NCBI GenBank assembly: GCA_024281175.1
Contig: JAMJTW010000028.1
Coordinates: forward strand, 62,001-126,000
Origin: Candidatus Thiovulum imperiosus
GTDB lineage: Bacteria > Campylobacterota > Campylobacteria > Campylobacterales > Thiovulaceae
Length of the DNA stretch: 64,000 nucleotides
Direction: 5' to 3'
The notes under the pieces were generated by a model, which was not told the DNA's origin, searched no databases, and saw only the letters and a program-made list of their open reading frames with translations. Below, one piece after another: positions 1 to 10,310 of the stretch; position 1 is the first letter of the stretch; the number at the start of each line of letters is the position of its first letter. Both the position numbers and the translations under genes were made by a program.

Positions 1-1
1 T

Positions 2-349
2 CGAGACCTAATTCACAATAGTAAAAGTGAATATGAGAAAAATATCTACCAAAACAATCTAAAATCTCAAGAACTAACTCTTAAGACTGCTAAACTCTAC
101 ATAAAGAATTTAGAGAAACAGAAAAAACAAGTTGAAATTGCAAAAGAGAAATCTATCTCAAATTTAAATTTGACTAGAAACTCATATAGAACTTTACAAG
201 TTGGAGCAAATTTAGTTGAACTTATAAATACGACTCAAAAAAACTTCTCAAGAGTTATGAGTATCCAGTTTCCAGAGATAATACCTTTTCAAAACTCTGC
301 TGTTGAGAGAGAGTATCAGAAACTTACAGAAGAGTTGCGAGACGAATAA
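2..349 (+). CDS. C-terminal part of a coiled-coil-like protein, truncated by the window edge
   Basis: Open frame 2 ends in TAA at 347-349. Translation ...NSKSEYEKNIYQNNLKSQELTLKTAKLYIKNLEKQKKQVEIAKEK...EELRDE* is Lys/Glu-rich and coiled-coil-like. Confidence 0.6.
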   Translation, partial: RDLIHNSKSEYEKNIYQNNLKSQELTLKTAKLYIKNLEKQKKQVEIAKEKSISNLNLTRNSYRTLQVGANLVELINTTQKNFSRVMSIQFPEIIPFQNSAVEREYQKLTEELRDE

Positions 350-353
350 AATA

Positions 354-458
354 GGATTGACCAAATAGACTTCTGCCTCTCTTGTCATTTCGATATGAGC
401 GTAGCGATTGAGAAATCTTGGAAACTTATCGTTTTACTCGAAGTGATGTATCAGTCCC
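354..458. repeat. MITE-like interspersed repeat, copy 1 (internally deleted)
   Basis: About 90 bp (ccaaatagacttctgcctctcttgtcatttcgatatgagcg...actcgaagtgatgta) is identical to 16369-16457. It ends in tcagtccc, like the end of copy 2. Confidence 0.75.
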
Positions 459-542
459 AATAAAATAGAACCAGAGCTAAAGCTTTGGTTTCAAATCTGC
501 ACTATAACAGCTATAATACGAAAAAACATTTGGAGTTATTAA

Positions 543-995
543 ATGGATAGAGAATTTTACAGCTATCAAAAGTTTGTAAAAGATATAGAAACTCTCACTC
601 CAACACTTTCAAGAAAAAACTTTGACGGAATAGTTGCAATTTCAAGAGGCGGTTTAACATTGGCACACTTTCTTTCTGAAAAACTGGATATTAGAAGAGT
701 TTTCTCTATTGGAGCTATCTCTTATGAAAAAGAGAAGCAGTTAGAGAATCTCAGTATTTTTGGAGTTCCAGATTTAAGAGAATTTCAAAAAGTTCTTATT
801 GTCGATGATATTTCAGATAGTGGAAGAACTTTAAACGGTGTCTCTCTAAATTTACAAAGCTCTTTTCCAGAAGTAGAGTTTCAAACTCTATCCATATTTT
901 ACAAAACCTCATCAGCACATAAACCAGACTACTATCTGCACCAAACAGAAAATTGGATAGATTTTTTCTGGTCAGGAGAAATAGATGGTATATAA
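543..995 (+). CDS. Phosphoribosyltransferase family protein (xanthine/hypoxanthine PRTase-like)
   Basis: Contains the PRPP-binding motif VLIVDDISDSGRTL and the IVAISRGGL motif. Confidence 0.8.
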   Translation: MDREFYSYQKFVKDIETLTPTLSRKNFDGIVAISRGGLTLAHFLSEKLDIRRVFSIGAISYEKEKQLENLSIFGVPDLREFQKVLIVDDISDSGRTLNGVSLNLQSSFPEVEFQTLSIFYKTSSAHKPDYYLHQTENWIDFFWSGEIDGI

Positions 996-1743
996 ATCAC
1001 CAGCAAAAGTAAATCTATTTTTAAAGATAGTTGGGAAAAGAGGAAATTATCATGAACTTATTTCAAGATTTTTAAGAGTAGACTCTCTTTATGACAAAAT
1101 GTGGTTTGAAAGTGGGAGTGGTTTCGAAATAGATGGGTTTTCATTTCCAAAAGAGAAAAATATTATATATAAAACTTATCTTTCTCTTTTAGAGAACTTA
1201 GAAAAGAGGGAAAGAGAAAAAATAGTGGAGTTTCTAAATTCTAAGACTTTAGTTGTAGAGAAGAGAATTCCGATGATGGCTGGTCTTGGTGGTGGAAGTT
1301 CAAATTCTGCTACTTTCCTAAAAATGGTTGATGAGGTTCTAAATTTGGAAATTTCAAAAGAGAAAGCGTTCCAAATACTTTCTCCTATCGGTTCTGATAT
1401 TCTATTTTTCTACTCAGATTTCTTTTCAGCAAATGTGAGTGGAACTGGAGAGATTGTTGAAAAGTTTGAAGAAACTCCATTTGAAATAGAAGTTTTTACA
1501 CCTCCAATATCTTGTAATACTAAAGAGGTTTATCAAAACTTTTCTGGTAACTTCTCAAATTTACAAGATAGTGTAGAACTTTTCAAAAAGGACTCAAAAG
1601 AGCTTTTCCAAAAATTGGAATTGGAAATTGCAAATGACCTTTTCACTCCTGCACTAAAAGTTTGTCCAGATTTAGAAAACTTTTTAAAAGATGGTTTTCT
1701 TTTCTCAGGTAGCGGTAGCTCCCTTTTTAAAATTAGGAATTAG
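985..1743 (+). CDS. ispE: 4-diphosphocytidyl-2-C-methyl-D-erythritol kinase
   Basis: GHMP kinase: SPAKVNLFLKIVGKRGNYHEL at the N-terminus and PMMAGLGGGSSNSATFL. Confidence 0.9.
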   Translation: MVYKSPAKVNLFLKIVGKRGNYHELISRFLRVDSLYDKMWFESGSGFEIDGFSFPKEKNIIYKTYLSLLENLEKREREKIVEFLNSKTLVVEKRIPMMAGLGGGSSNSATFLKMVDEVLNLEISKEKAFQILSPIGSDILFFYSDFFSANVSGTGEIVEKFEETPFEIEVFTPPISCNTKEVYQNFSGNFSNLQDSVELFKKDSKELFQKLELEIANDLFTPALKVCPDLENFLKDGFLFSGSGSSLFKIRN

Positions 1744-1745
1744 AT

Positions 1746-2906
1746 ATGTTTGGTCTGTTTAAAAAGAAGCCTGAAGATTTAATTGAGAATGGAGATAGTG
1801 AAATTGAGAGAGGTGATGTTGAAAGTGCCATAGATTACTATCTTGAAGCTCTGAAATTAGATAAAGATATCCAAGCAGTTTTTGAAAAACTTGGAGACGC
1901 CTACTTCAGTACAAAAGATTTTGGAAACTCTATTAAAAATTTTACAAAAGCTATCCGTTTTTCTCCTTATGATTATCTGCTCTATGAAAAGAGAGGTGAC
2001 TGTTATAAAGAGAGAGGTGAAATCTTAAATGCAATTTCAGATTATGAGAAAGCTATACGAATTGAGCCTGAAGATTACTCTATCTATATGAAAAAAGCGA
2101 ATTGCGAATTGAAGATAGATTATCTTGATGAAGCCTTAGACGACTATTTACAAGCTGTACAGCATGGTGGTAGAGATATTCAACTTCTTGAGGAAGTTGG
2201 TGATGTTTATCTAAAATTGGAGAAATTTGAGTTGGCTTTTGAAACATTTCAAGAAGCTCTACTTTTAGATAAAAAAAATATCTATCTTCATGACAAAATT
2301 GGAGATGCCCTTAAAGGTCTCAAAATGTATGAAGAGGCGATAGATGAGTATAAATTTCTAATTAGTCAACAAGAAGTTGGTGCTTATGTTTATGACAAAA
2401 TTGGAGATTGCTATCGAGGTTTGGAAAATTATGTGAAAGCGATAGAGTCTTATGAGAGTGCTTTACATAGTAGAGGCAATGAAGAGAATAAAAATGAGAC
2501 CTCCATCTATATTTTAGATAAGTTGGGAGATATCTATTTTAAAACAGAAGAGTATCAAAACTCTATTAAAGAGTACTCAAAAATCATTGAGATAGATAGA
2601 ACAATTTTCTACTTCTACACCAAAAGAGGTAGAGCATATCATAAAATTGGAGATTTTAGTAAAGCTATTACAGACTACACAAAGGCGATAGGTTTAAATC
2701 CGTCAGACTCTTATGCTTATAACAAAAGAGCTGAAGCATACCACTCTACTCAAAACTTTGACAGAGCAATTATAGATTATGAGAAGACTTTAAAACTTTT
2801 AGGAATTCGAGCAGATAAGCCACTCGATAAAATGGATTTCAAAGAGATAAGTATAATTAAAAATATGAGAAAGTGTGCTGAGGAGAAAGATATTGATACA
2901 GAGTAA
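1746..2906 (+). CDS. Tetratricopeptide repeat protein
   Basis: About 9 TPR-like repeats (e.g. AISDYEKAIRIEPEDYSIYMKKANCE). Confidence 0.85.
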   Translation: MFGLFKKKPEDLIENGDSEIERGDVESAIDYYLEALKLDKDIQAVFEKLGDAYFSTKDFGNSIKNFTKAIRFSPYDYLLYEKRGDCYKERGEILNAISDYEKAIRIEPEDYSIYMKKANCELKIDYLDEALDDYLQAVQHGGRDIQLLEEVGDVYLKLEKFELAFETFQEALLLDKKNIYLHDKIGDALKGLKMYEEAIDEYKFLISQQEVGAYVYDKIGDCYRGLENYVKAIESYESALHSRGNEENKNETSIYILDKLGDIYFKTEEYQNSIKEYSKIIEIDRTIFYFYTKRGRAYHKIGDFSKAITDYTKAIGLNPSDSYAYNKRAEAYHSTQNFDRAIIDYEKTLKLLGIRADKPLDKMDFKEISIIKNMRKCAEEKDIDTE

Positions 2907-3378
2907 AGCACTCTTCTTGGATAGAGATGGAGTTATAAATATTGATGATGGTTATGTCTATAAAATAGATGAGTTTAAATTTATCTCTGGCATTTTTGAT
3001 TTTGCTCTAAAATTTCGGAAAGCTGGATATAAAATATTTGTAATTACAAATCAGTCAGGTATTGCTAGAGGCTATTACACGGTAGAGGATTTTAGAAAAG
3101 TTACAAGTTTTATGGAAAAAGAGTTTCTGAAAAGAGGTGTCACTATCTCTAAAACATATTTCTGTCCATGTCTTCCTCCTGAAGAGTGTCTGTGTCGGAA
3201 ACCAAATCCCTATATGTTACTTCAAGCTAGAGATGAGTTTCAAATCGATTTAGAAAATTCTATTTTTGTTGGTGATAAAAGTAGCGATATTGAAGCTGGA
3301 AATAGAGCAGGAGTAAAAAGTTTTCTCTTTAAAAACAGTAGTGATTTTGAGTTTATACTAGACAATTCTTTGTTATAA
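2875..3378 (+). CDS. gmhB: D-glycero-beta-D-manno-heptose 1,7-bisphosphate 7-phosphatase (HAD family)
   Basis: FLDRDGVINIDDGYV, ITNQSGIARGYY, CPCLPPEECLCRKPNP zinc loop, FVGDKSSDIEAG. Confidence 0.9.
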   Translation: MLRRKILIQSKALFLDRDGVINIDDGYVYKIDEFKFISGIFDFALKFRKAGYKIFVITNQSGIARGYYTVEDFRKVTSFMEKEFLKRGVTISKTYFCPCLPPEECLCRKPNPYMLLQARDEFQIDLENSIFVGDKSSDIEAGNRAGVKSFLFKNSSDFEFILDNSLL

Positions 3379-3400
3379 TTTTTTTAACTAGTATATATTT

Positions 3401-5056
3401 ATGGGAGATGACTTGAAAAATTATTTAGATTACATTAAAGATGTTCAGGTCTCAGTTCTTTATGTAGAAGATGACAGTTCAGTCCGACACTCTATGATGC
3501 AATTTCTTAAAAGAAGATTTAAAATTGTGTATGAAGCAGAAGATGGTGCTATTGGATTAAAAGAGTATATCGATAAAAAGCCAGATATAGTTATAACTGA
3601 TATAAGAATGCCTAATATGGACGGATTAGAGATGATAAGCGAAATAAGAAAAGTTACAGATGAAATACCACAATTTATTGTAACTTCAGCTTTTAGTGAT
3701 GAAGATTATCTACTAAGTTCAATAGACCTTGGAGTAATAAAATATGTTGTTAAACCTTTAAGAATTAGTGAATTTAAAACTATAATTAGAGAGGCTTCAG
3801 AAGTTGTAAAACTGAAGAAATATGACAAGATATACAATACTATGATAAATCATCTTCTTGATAATCAAGATGCCATTGTACTTCTCTCAAATGGAGATGA
3901 GCTATTAAAAATAAATAAACAGGGTTTAAAAGTAGCTGGATATAGTTCAGCAGAGGAGCTTCAAAAAGAGCATAAATGCTTTTGTGAAATTTTTAAAAAA
4001 GAGAGAGGGTTTCTTACTCAAGAACTTTTTCAAGAGTTTTTGAATTCTGACAAAATTAGAGAGAAAGTAAAAATATTTGATAAATCTATTGGTGAAGATA
4101 GAATATATACGATAAAATCGAACCGTTACAATAGACTATTTATAATTACACTTTTAGATATTACAGATATTGACAATATCAATAGAAATTTAGAAGAGAA
4201 AAATCACAAACTTCAAAACTACTACAACATAATTAATGAATATATTATAGCTTCAGAAACAGATATAGCTGGAAATATTACAAGCATAAGTGATGCATTT
4301 GCTCATGTCACAGGATATGATAGAGAAGAACTTCTTGGGAAGAACCACAAAATGTTAAGATATCCAGAACAGGATTATGAGAAATTTAGAGATTTGTGGG
4401 TTAGACTCTCAAGAGGTGAAACTTGGGTTGGAGAGTTTCACAATTTAACAAAAGACAAAAAGGAGTTGTGGTTTAAAACTATTATAAAACCAAAAAGAGA
4501 TAGAGATGGGAATATTATTGGATATTCTGCTTTAAGCGAAGATATCACACTTAAAAAGAGATTGGAAGAGTTAAGTGTAACAGACCAACTTACAAAGATT
4601 TACAACAGAAGAAAACTTGATGAGATAATTCATGATAGATTTGCTGAATTCAATAGATATGAGACTCCAACTTCATTTATATTTGGAGATATAGATAAGT
4701 TCAAATCTATAAATGATACTTATGGTCACAATATTGGTGATGAGGTTCTTGTAAAATTTGCATCTATCTTAAAAGAGTCTATTAGAAAAACTGACTATAT
4801 CGGTAGATGGGGCGGAGAGGAGTTTCTTCTAGTTCTCTCAAATACAGATAGTAAATCAGCATTAGAAGTTGCCGAGAAATTGAGAGAGAGAGTTGAACTC
4901 TCAAATTTCTCTTCAAAGAATTTAACAGTAACAGCTTCTTTTGGAGTAACCTCTTTTAAAAAAGATGATGAGAGAATTGAAGATACTTTTATTAGATTAG
5001 ATAATAGTCTTTATGATGCAAAAGATGGTGGAAGAAATATGGTTGTATTACGATAA
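3401..5056 (+). CDS. Response regulator receiver - PAS - GGDEF diguanylate cyclase
   Basis: Receiver (LYVEDD...DIVITDIRMPNMDG), PAS segment (GNITSISDAFAHVTGYDREELLGKNHKMLRYP), GGEEF motif (GRWGGEEFLLVLS). Confidence 0.9.
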   Translation: MGDDLKNYLDYIKDVQVSVLYVEDDSSVRHSMMQFLKRRFKIVYEAEDGAIGLKEYIDKKPDIVITDIRMPNMDGLEMISEIRKVTDEIPQFIVTSAFSDEDYLLSSIDLGVIKYVVKPLRISEFKTIIREASEVVKLKKYDKIYNTMINHLLDNQDAIVLLSNGDELLKINKQGLKVAGYSSAEELQKEHKCFCEIFKKERGFLTQELFQEFLNSDKIREKVKIFDKSIGEDRIYTIKSNRYNRLFIITLLDITDIDNINRNLEEKNHKLQNYYNIINEYIIASETDIAGNITSISDAFAHVTGYDREELLGKNHKMLRYPEQDYEKFRDLWVRLSRGETWVGEFHNLTKDKKELWFKTIIKPKRDRDGNIIGYSALSEDITLKKRLEELSVTDQLTKIYNRRKLDEIIHDRFAEFNRYETPTSFIFGDIDKFKSINDTYGHNIGDEVLVKFASILKESIRKTDYIGRWGGEEFLLVLSNTDSKSALEVAEKLRERVELSNFSSKNLTVTASFGVTSFKKDDERIEDTFIRLDNSLYDAKDGGRNMVVLR

Positions 5057-5081
5057 AAAATAAATTACATAAGGAGTATTT

Positions 5082-6440
5082 TTGAGTTTTTTAAAAGAGT
5101 ATAAACCTATTTTTTATGCTATTGGAATAGGTCTTATTTTCTACTTTTCAGCACTAAATATCTTTTCTGATGTTCAAGCGAGACTTGTTGGAACTATCGC
5201 TTTTCTTGTAACGCTTTGGACAAATGGTGCTATTCACATGGGTTTTGTTTCACTACTTCCAATATTACTTTTTCCAATTTTTGGTCTTGTTGAGTCAAAA
5301 GATGTTGTAACAAACTACTCTAAAACAACTATATTTCTATTTATAGGTGGTTTTCTTCTTGCAATTGCCACAGAAAAATCGCAACTTCATAAGAGATTAG
5401 CCACAAAACTTCTTTCTATATTTCCAAATAGTCCAAGAGGTGTTCTGCTCTCTCTTATGATAACAGCTGGAATGTTGAGTTCTATTCTCTCAGATACAAC
5501 AACGGCACTTCTTATAATCCCAATTGCTGCATTTTTAACAGAGAATTCAGACTATAAATTTAGGCTTCTTTTGGGAATGGCTTATGCTTCTCTAATTGGA
5601 GGAATAATTACTCCTGTTGGAACACCACCAAATATTATCTTGATGGATTTTATAGAGAGTAATTCATTAGAGATAATTCCTTTTGCTACTTGGATAGTTA
5701 TGATGTTGCCGTTAGCAATTATTATGCTTCTAATAGCTTCTGAAGTTCTTCTTTTTGGATTTAAGAAAGAGAATTTCCAACTTGTAGAGATGGATATGAG
5801 TAGCAAACCTTTGAGTACAGAACAGAAAAAACTTATCTGGATACTCTCTACACTGGCTCTTGTTCTTGTTGCAAACCCAATTTTGAAATATCTCTTTGGA
5901 ATTTTGATAAATGAGAAACTTACTCTGTTAGCTTTTGGTCTTCTTCTCTTTCTTCCAAAAGTAGATTTGCTAGATTGGAAAGAGGATTTTATGAAAATCC
6001 CTTTTGCTATCATCTTTCTTTTTGGTGCTGGATTTTCTATCGCAATGGCTTTTCAGAAAACAGGTTTGGCTACGGAGATAGCTAACATTTTAGTTAGCTT
6101 CAACTACTTATCTCCAATTCTTCTAATGCTTATCATCGGTATTGGTGTAGTTTTTGCAACTGAACTTACAAGTAACACTGCTTTAACTTCAATTGTAATC
6201 CCTATCATCTACCCTTTTGCAACTGAAAGTGGTCTTGACCCAGTCCTATTTATGCTTATTGTAGCTATTTCAGCTAGTTACGCTTTTATGCTACCAATTG
6301 CCACAGCACCAAATGCAATTGCTATGTCTACTGGTCATGTAAAAGTTAAACAGATGGCAAAACGAGGAGTATTTCTAAATATCTTTGGCATTACTGTAAC
6401 ATTTCTAGTTGCTCTAACTTACTGGCAACTCTTTTTGTAG
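5082..6440 (+). CDS. SLC13/DASS-family anion:sodium symporter
   Basis: Multi-TM protein with GTPPNIILMDF and the LPIATAPNAIAMSTG signature. TTG start. Confidence 0.85.
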   Translation: MSFLKEYKPIFYAIGIGLIFYFSALNIFSDVQARLVGTIAFLVTLWTNGAIHMGFVSLLPILLFPIFGLVESKDVVTNYSKTTIFLFIGGFLLAIATEKSQLHKRLATKLLSIFPNSPRGVLLSLMITAGMLSSILSDTTTALLIIPIAAFLTENSDYKFRLLLGMAYASLIGGIITPVGTPPNIILMDFIESNSLEIIPFATWIVMMLPLAIIMLLIASEVLLFGFKKENFQLVEMDMSSKPLSTEQKKLIWILSTLALVLVANPILKYLFGILINEKLTLLAFGLLLFLPKVDLLDWKEDFMKIPFAIIFLFGAGFSIAMAFQKTGLATEIANILVSFNYLSPILLMLIIGIGVVFATELTSNTALTSIVIPIIYPFATESGLDPVLFMLIVAISASYAFMLPIATAPNAIAMSTGHVKVKQMAKRGVFLNIFGITVTFLVALTYWQLFL

Positions 6441-6448
6441 AAAATTTT

Positions 6449-6478
6449 GGAATCGGAACTTCAAATTTCGATTCCGAA
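6449..6478. terminator. Hairpin between convergent genes
   Basis: GGAATCG ... CGATTCC inverted repeat between the stop codons at 6440 and 6487. Confidence 0.6.
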
Positions 6479-6486
6479 TCTATTTT

Positions 6487-7308
6487 CTATTTTTGCATAT
6501 ATTTCAAACTTAGTAGATTTGTAAGGGTAACAACACTATCATAAAATGCGTTATGAAGTTTCAAGTTTTTGATATTTTCTGGAATTTTTGAAAAGATGAA
6601 TCGTGTATTTAAAAATGAGTTTGAAATTAGTAATCCTTTTGAAACTACTGATATATCCCAACCAAACTGTTTTGAAACATCTAAATTTGAGAAACTATCA
6701 AATATCTCCATATTTTTAAAATATCTGTTATTGAAACTTCTGTTGGTGCATATAATTTTCCCATTTTTGTAAATCTCTAAATTTTCTACACTATATTTCA
6801 TATTTGGATAGAGGATATTATGAATTACCATCATCTCAGAAGTAAAGTTATGTGCAACAATAAAGTCTGACTCTTTCAAAAGTTTGAAAAGCCTATCTAA
6901 ATCACTATCTAAAATTTCTCTTTTTCCGAAATTGAAAAACTCTGTTACGGGTTCATAATATTTCTGTTTAAAATTGAAGTAAGGTTCTCCTATTGGTAGA
7001 GAAAACTCTTCAAACCAAGTTTCTACAACATTACGATTTTCTATTACAATTGCTCCAATTTCATATATTTTATAATTTTTCGAATACTCAAAATCTAAAA
7101 TTAGAACTCTCTTTTTATCTAATTCTGAATTTGAGATATGTTTATTAAACAGCGATACTTTGCTTGTTTGTGTTTTGTTTCCAATCTGCTTTAAATAGAG
7201 CTGTTTATCGAATTCAATTTCGGAAAATAGGTTCAAGAATAGCCTTTCTTCTGATTTTACCAAATTTATAAGGAAATTTTTATATTTAAATCTGTATAAT
7301 TTCGCCAC
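6487..7308 (-). CDS. 3'-5' exonuclease (DEDDh / PolC-epsilon-like)
   Basis: LILDFEYSKNYKIYEIGAIVI (ExoI), FIVAHNFTSEMMVI (ExoII) and NAFYDSVVTLTNLL (ExoIII). Confidence 0.7.
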   Translation of the reverse strand: MAKLYRFKYKNFLINLVKSEERLFLNLFSEIEFDKQLYLKQIGNKTQTSKVSLFNKHISNSELDKKRVLILDFEYSKNYKIYEIGAIVIENRNVVETWFEEFSLPIGEPYFNFKQKYYEPVTEFFNFGKREILDSDLDRLFKLLKESDFIVAHNFTSEMMVIHNILYPNMKYSVENLEIYKNGKIICTNRSFNNRYFKNMEIFDSFSNLDVSKQFGWDISVVSKGLLISNSFLNTRFIFSKIPENIKNLKLHNAFYDSVVTLTNLLSLKYMQK

Positions 7309-7319
7309 TCAAAAAAAGC

Positions 7320-7409
7320 GGATAGATGGGTGAGCGGCTGAAACCACTTCCCTGCTAAGGAAGCGTACTCGCAAGGGTACCGAGGGTTCGAATCCCTCTC
7401 TGTCCGCCA
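7320..7409 (+). tRNA. tRNA-Ser (anticodon GCU), CCA encoded
   Basis: Class II tRNA: acceptor GGATAGA/TCTGTCC, anticodon stem CTTCC-CTGCTAA-GGAAG, long variable arm, T-loop GGGTTCGAATCCC, 3' GCCA. Confidence 0.93.
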
Positions 7410-7433
7410 CTTCTTAAACTTCAAAGAGAAATC

Positions 7434-8276
7434 ATGAATTTTATAAAAAACTTTTTTAAATTTCTTAGTACCTATTTTAAAGCGATATTTCTAATTGCAT
7501 TTATAATTTGGTTATTTACACCAGCAGAAGAGTTGTCTGAACCTTACAATCTTGCAAAAGTCTCAATTCGTGGTGATATCATGGATAGTAGCGAAACTGT
7601 TCAGAGATTGCTTGAAATATATGAAGATGACTCTATAAAAGGAGTTTTAATAAATATAGACTCTGGTGGAGGCTCAATGAGTGCTTCGGTTGAGATAGCG
7701 GAGATGGTAAAACGAGTTGCTTCTAAAAAAGCTGTTGTCTCTTACGCTTCGGGGACTTTTGCGAGTGGAAGTTACTATTCGGCTATCTGGAGTAACCTCA
7801 TCATCACAAACAGGGCGAGTTTAGTTGGTTCAATTGGAGTTATTTTTGATGGAATAAACTATAAAGAACTTGCTGAAAAAGTTGGGGTTTTTCCTCAAGT
7901 TGCAAAAGCTGGAGATTTTAAAGAGTCTGGAACTGCTTCGAGAGAGTGGCTACCTCATGAAAGAGCAGAAATTGAGAGAGTTGTAAAGGAGAGTTACAAC
8001 ATGTTTGTTTCAGATGTCGCTTTAGCTAGAAATCTTGATATCAATAGTAGCAATGATTGGGCAAATGCTCATATCTTTACAGGAGAAGAGGCTCTCAAAC
8101 TTGGTCTTGTTGATGAGGTTGGAACAATTTTAGAAGCTCAAGAGAGAGTTGTAGAACTTTCAGGTGTTCAAAATCCGATTTGGGAAAAAGAGGACGAAGT
8201 TGATAAGTTCTTCAAATCTCTCTCCACAAAATTTGCCGTAGAACTTCTCTATCTTTTTGATTACAAATTGAGATGA
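7434..8276 (+). CDS. sppA: S49 family signal peptide peptidase
   Basis: GVLINIDSGGGSMSASVEIAEMV, YASGTFASGSYYSAIWSN, ASLVGSIGVIFDG. Confidence 0.88.
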   Translation: MNFIKNFFKFLSTYFKAIFLIAFIIWLFTPAEELSEPYNLAKVSIRGDIMDSSETVQRLLEIYEDDSIKGVLINIDSGGGSMSASVEIAEMVKRVASKKAVVSYASGTFASGSYYSAIWSNLIITNRASLVGSIGVIFDGINYKELAEKVGVFPQVAKAGDFKESGTASREWLPHERAEIERVVKESYNMFVSDVALARNLDINSSNDWANAHIFTGEEALKLGLVDEVGTILEAQERVVELSGVQNPIWEKEDEVDKFFKSLSTKFAVELLYLFDYKLR

Positions 8277-8854
8277 AAAAGGTATTTCTTCTAATTCTCT
8301 TTTCAACTTTCCTACTCTCTTTTGATAAGAAAGTTGAAGAGAGCAACAGCTTCCTTCTAACTTCACATTACCATATTCCTTACTATCTTGGTTATGCTGT
8401 AATTGGCACTGCTCTTTATGAGGGAAATAGTGAAACCCGTTTTGGAAAAACAACTTGGAAAGCATTCGACTCTCTAGTTTTGACAAATATTGCTACTGAA
8501 GGTTTGAAAAGAACTTTTAGTAGAGTCAGACCTAGAAATGCCGACTCTCCAGATGAGTGGTTTGAGAGTGGAAATAAAAGTTTTCCAAGTGGTCATGTCT
8601 CAGCAACTGCTGGAGTTGTTACACCATATATTTTAGAGTACCAAGATGATTATCCTCTAATTCATCTTCTCTGGCTTCTTCCAATTCAACAGATGGCTGG
8701 TAGAGTTAATGCTGCTGCACACTGGCAAAGTGATGTTTTAGCTGGAGCTGTTTTAGGAACTCTAATAGGTTGGTGGAGTTGGAGTAGAGAGACTCCTTTT
8801 CTCTTATATTTTAGTGAAGATGGAATTTACACTGGAATTAAATATAGATTTTGA
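8273..8854 (+). CDS. PAP2 superfamily phosphatase (membrane)
   Basis: KRTFSRVRPRNADSP...FPSGHVSATAG...AAHWQSDVLAGAVLG matches the three-part PAP2 signature. Confidence 0.88.
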   Translation: MKKVFLLILFSTFLLSFDKKVEESNSFLLTSHYHIPYYLGYAVIGTALYEGNSETRFGKTTWKAFDSLVLTNIATEGLKRTFSRVRPRNADSPDEWFESGNKSFPSGHVSATAGVVTPYILEYQDDYPLIHLLWLLPIQQMAGRVNAAAHWQSDVLAGAVLGTLIGWWSWSRETPFLLYFSEDGIYTGIKYRF

Positions 8855-8887
8855 TAAAATAAAAAATAAACCACATAGGGATATCTT

Positions 8888-10168
8888 ATGTTCAATATTT
8901 TAGTCGCTGACTCGATGGAAAATGAATTAAATCATCTTATATTCCTTCTTGAAGATTATAAAGCAAACAACCCAGAATTTGATGAAATAATAAATATTAT
9001 TGATGCTGATAATTATGATGATGCAAAAGAGATTGTAGAAAGAGAGAATATAGATATACTATTTATATCTACGGATATGGATAAGATAGCTTTTCATGCT
9101 TATAAAAAAAGTAATAGAACTCTGATAATATCAATTGGAGAGAGCTATAATAGATTGAAAAAATGGTATATTGACCACATAAGAAAACCTATTTTAAAAA
9201 CACTATTTCATCTAAAGTTTAGAAGCTATTTAGATATTCTTTTTTTTAAAAAAACAGGTATAAACTCTTTTATAAAAGTTTCAACTTATGATTTAAGTCT
9301 AATTTCAAATCTACATGTTTTTTGGGAAAATCACTTTACAACTCGCTCAAATATAAATGAGATAATTCATATTATTTACAGTTTAGGAATTTATCAAATA
9401 GATAAAGGAGTTGAGTCAATTATAGAGGTTCTTGAAACAGAAAAAGATATCTCTTTTATCTTTAAAACTGAAGTTCACAATGACCTAATTCAACATCTTG
9501 ATAAGATACGAAGAGGTTTTCATTTTGAGATGGACGGAAATCACCTCACTTTTCAAGCATTTTTTGATGACTCATCTTTTGATGAACTTCTTGGTGAGTA
9601 TGAAGATTTCGCACTTGAATATCTAAGTTATGATAAGTTAGAAATTTTAAATAGTTTTCTTTTAGAACATGATATTGCTAATGAAGAGTCTCTAAAGAAA
9701 TTAGAAAGCAAACTTGGTTCTGATAGTTCTATGGAAATTATTAGAAAACATGTAGATAGAAAGAACCATAAAGCTTCAACTAAATTCTCATTTATGGATA
9801 GAGAAGATTTAGAAATATTTGGAATGGAACTAGAGAAATTTGAAGAACTTCTGATAAATGTAGAAGATAAACAGTTTTCTCCAGTAGAACTTTCAATTAT
9901 GGTAGATTTCTTTGGAAATATCTCAAAAACACTTATTGTGTATCCATCTACAAAAGATATATCTTACAAGCTACGAGAATTGTGTGATGCTCTACTTACA
10001 AATGGAGACCTCATCAGAGATGATAAGAAAACACTATTTACAAAAGTAAACTCTCTTATCGAGCATCTTGACGATTGGCATAGAGCTTTAAGTTATAGAG
10101 GTAACGATAGTAGCGATGATTTAAAAGATAGAGAGATAATTCCTATTATCAATTCTATTTTAGAATAG
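8888..10168 (+). CDS. Hypothetical protein with a possible degenerate receiver-like N-terminus
   Basis: N-terminus FNILVADSMENELNHLIFLLEDYK...IDILFISTDMD has receiver-like layout without a clear DxD acidic pocket. Confidence 0.45.
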   Translation: MFNILVADSMENELNHLIFLLEDYKANNPEFDEIINIIDADNYDDAKEIVERENIDILFISTDMDKIAFHAYKKSNRTLIISIGESYNRLKKWYIDHIRKPILKTLFHLKFRSYLDILFFKKTGINSFIKVSTYDLSLISNLHVFWENHFTTRSNINEIIHIIYSLGIYQIDKGVESIIEVLETEKDISFIFKTEVHNDLIQHLDKIRRGFHFEMDGNHLTFQAFFDDSSFDELLGEYEDFALEYLSYDKLEILNSFLLEHDIANEESLKKLESKLGSDSSMEIIRKHVDRKNHKASTKFSFMDREDLEIFGMELEKFEELLINVEDKQFSPVELSIMVDFFGNISKTLIVYPSTKDISYKLRELCDALLTNGDLIRDDKKTLFTKVNSLIEHLDDWHRALSYRGNDSSDDLKDREIIPIINSILE

Positions 10169-10186
10169 TCTATTTACTTCAACAGA

Positions 10187-10206
10187 ATGGAGGAGCTTCC
10201 TCCTAT
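10187..10206 (+). terminator. Hairpin between the 8888 gene and accB
   Basis: aGGAGGAgcTTCCTCCtattttt: inverted repeat followed by a T-run. Confidence 0.6.
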
Positions 10207-10310
10207 TTTTATAAAATTTCTTAACTCACAATTTTTACGCAAGATAATATTTTACAATTTTAGACTATATTTTTATATAATTTGAAACTACAAACATTGG
10301 AGAATAGATA

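Noticed and set aside
5582-6013. 143-aa - strand ORF within the SLC13 transporter gene
   Set aside because: Antisense shadow of a well-supported membrane transporter.
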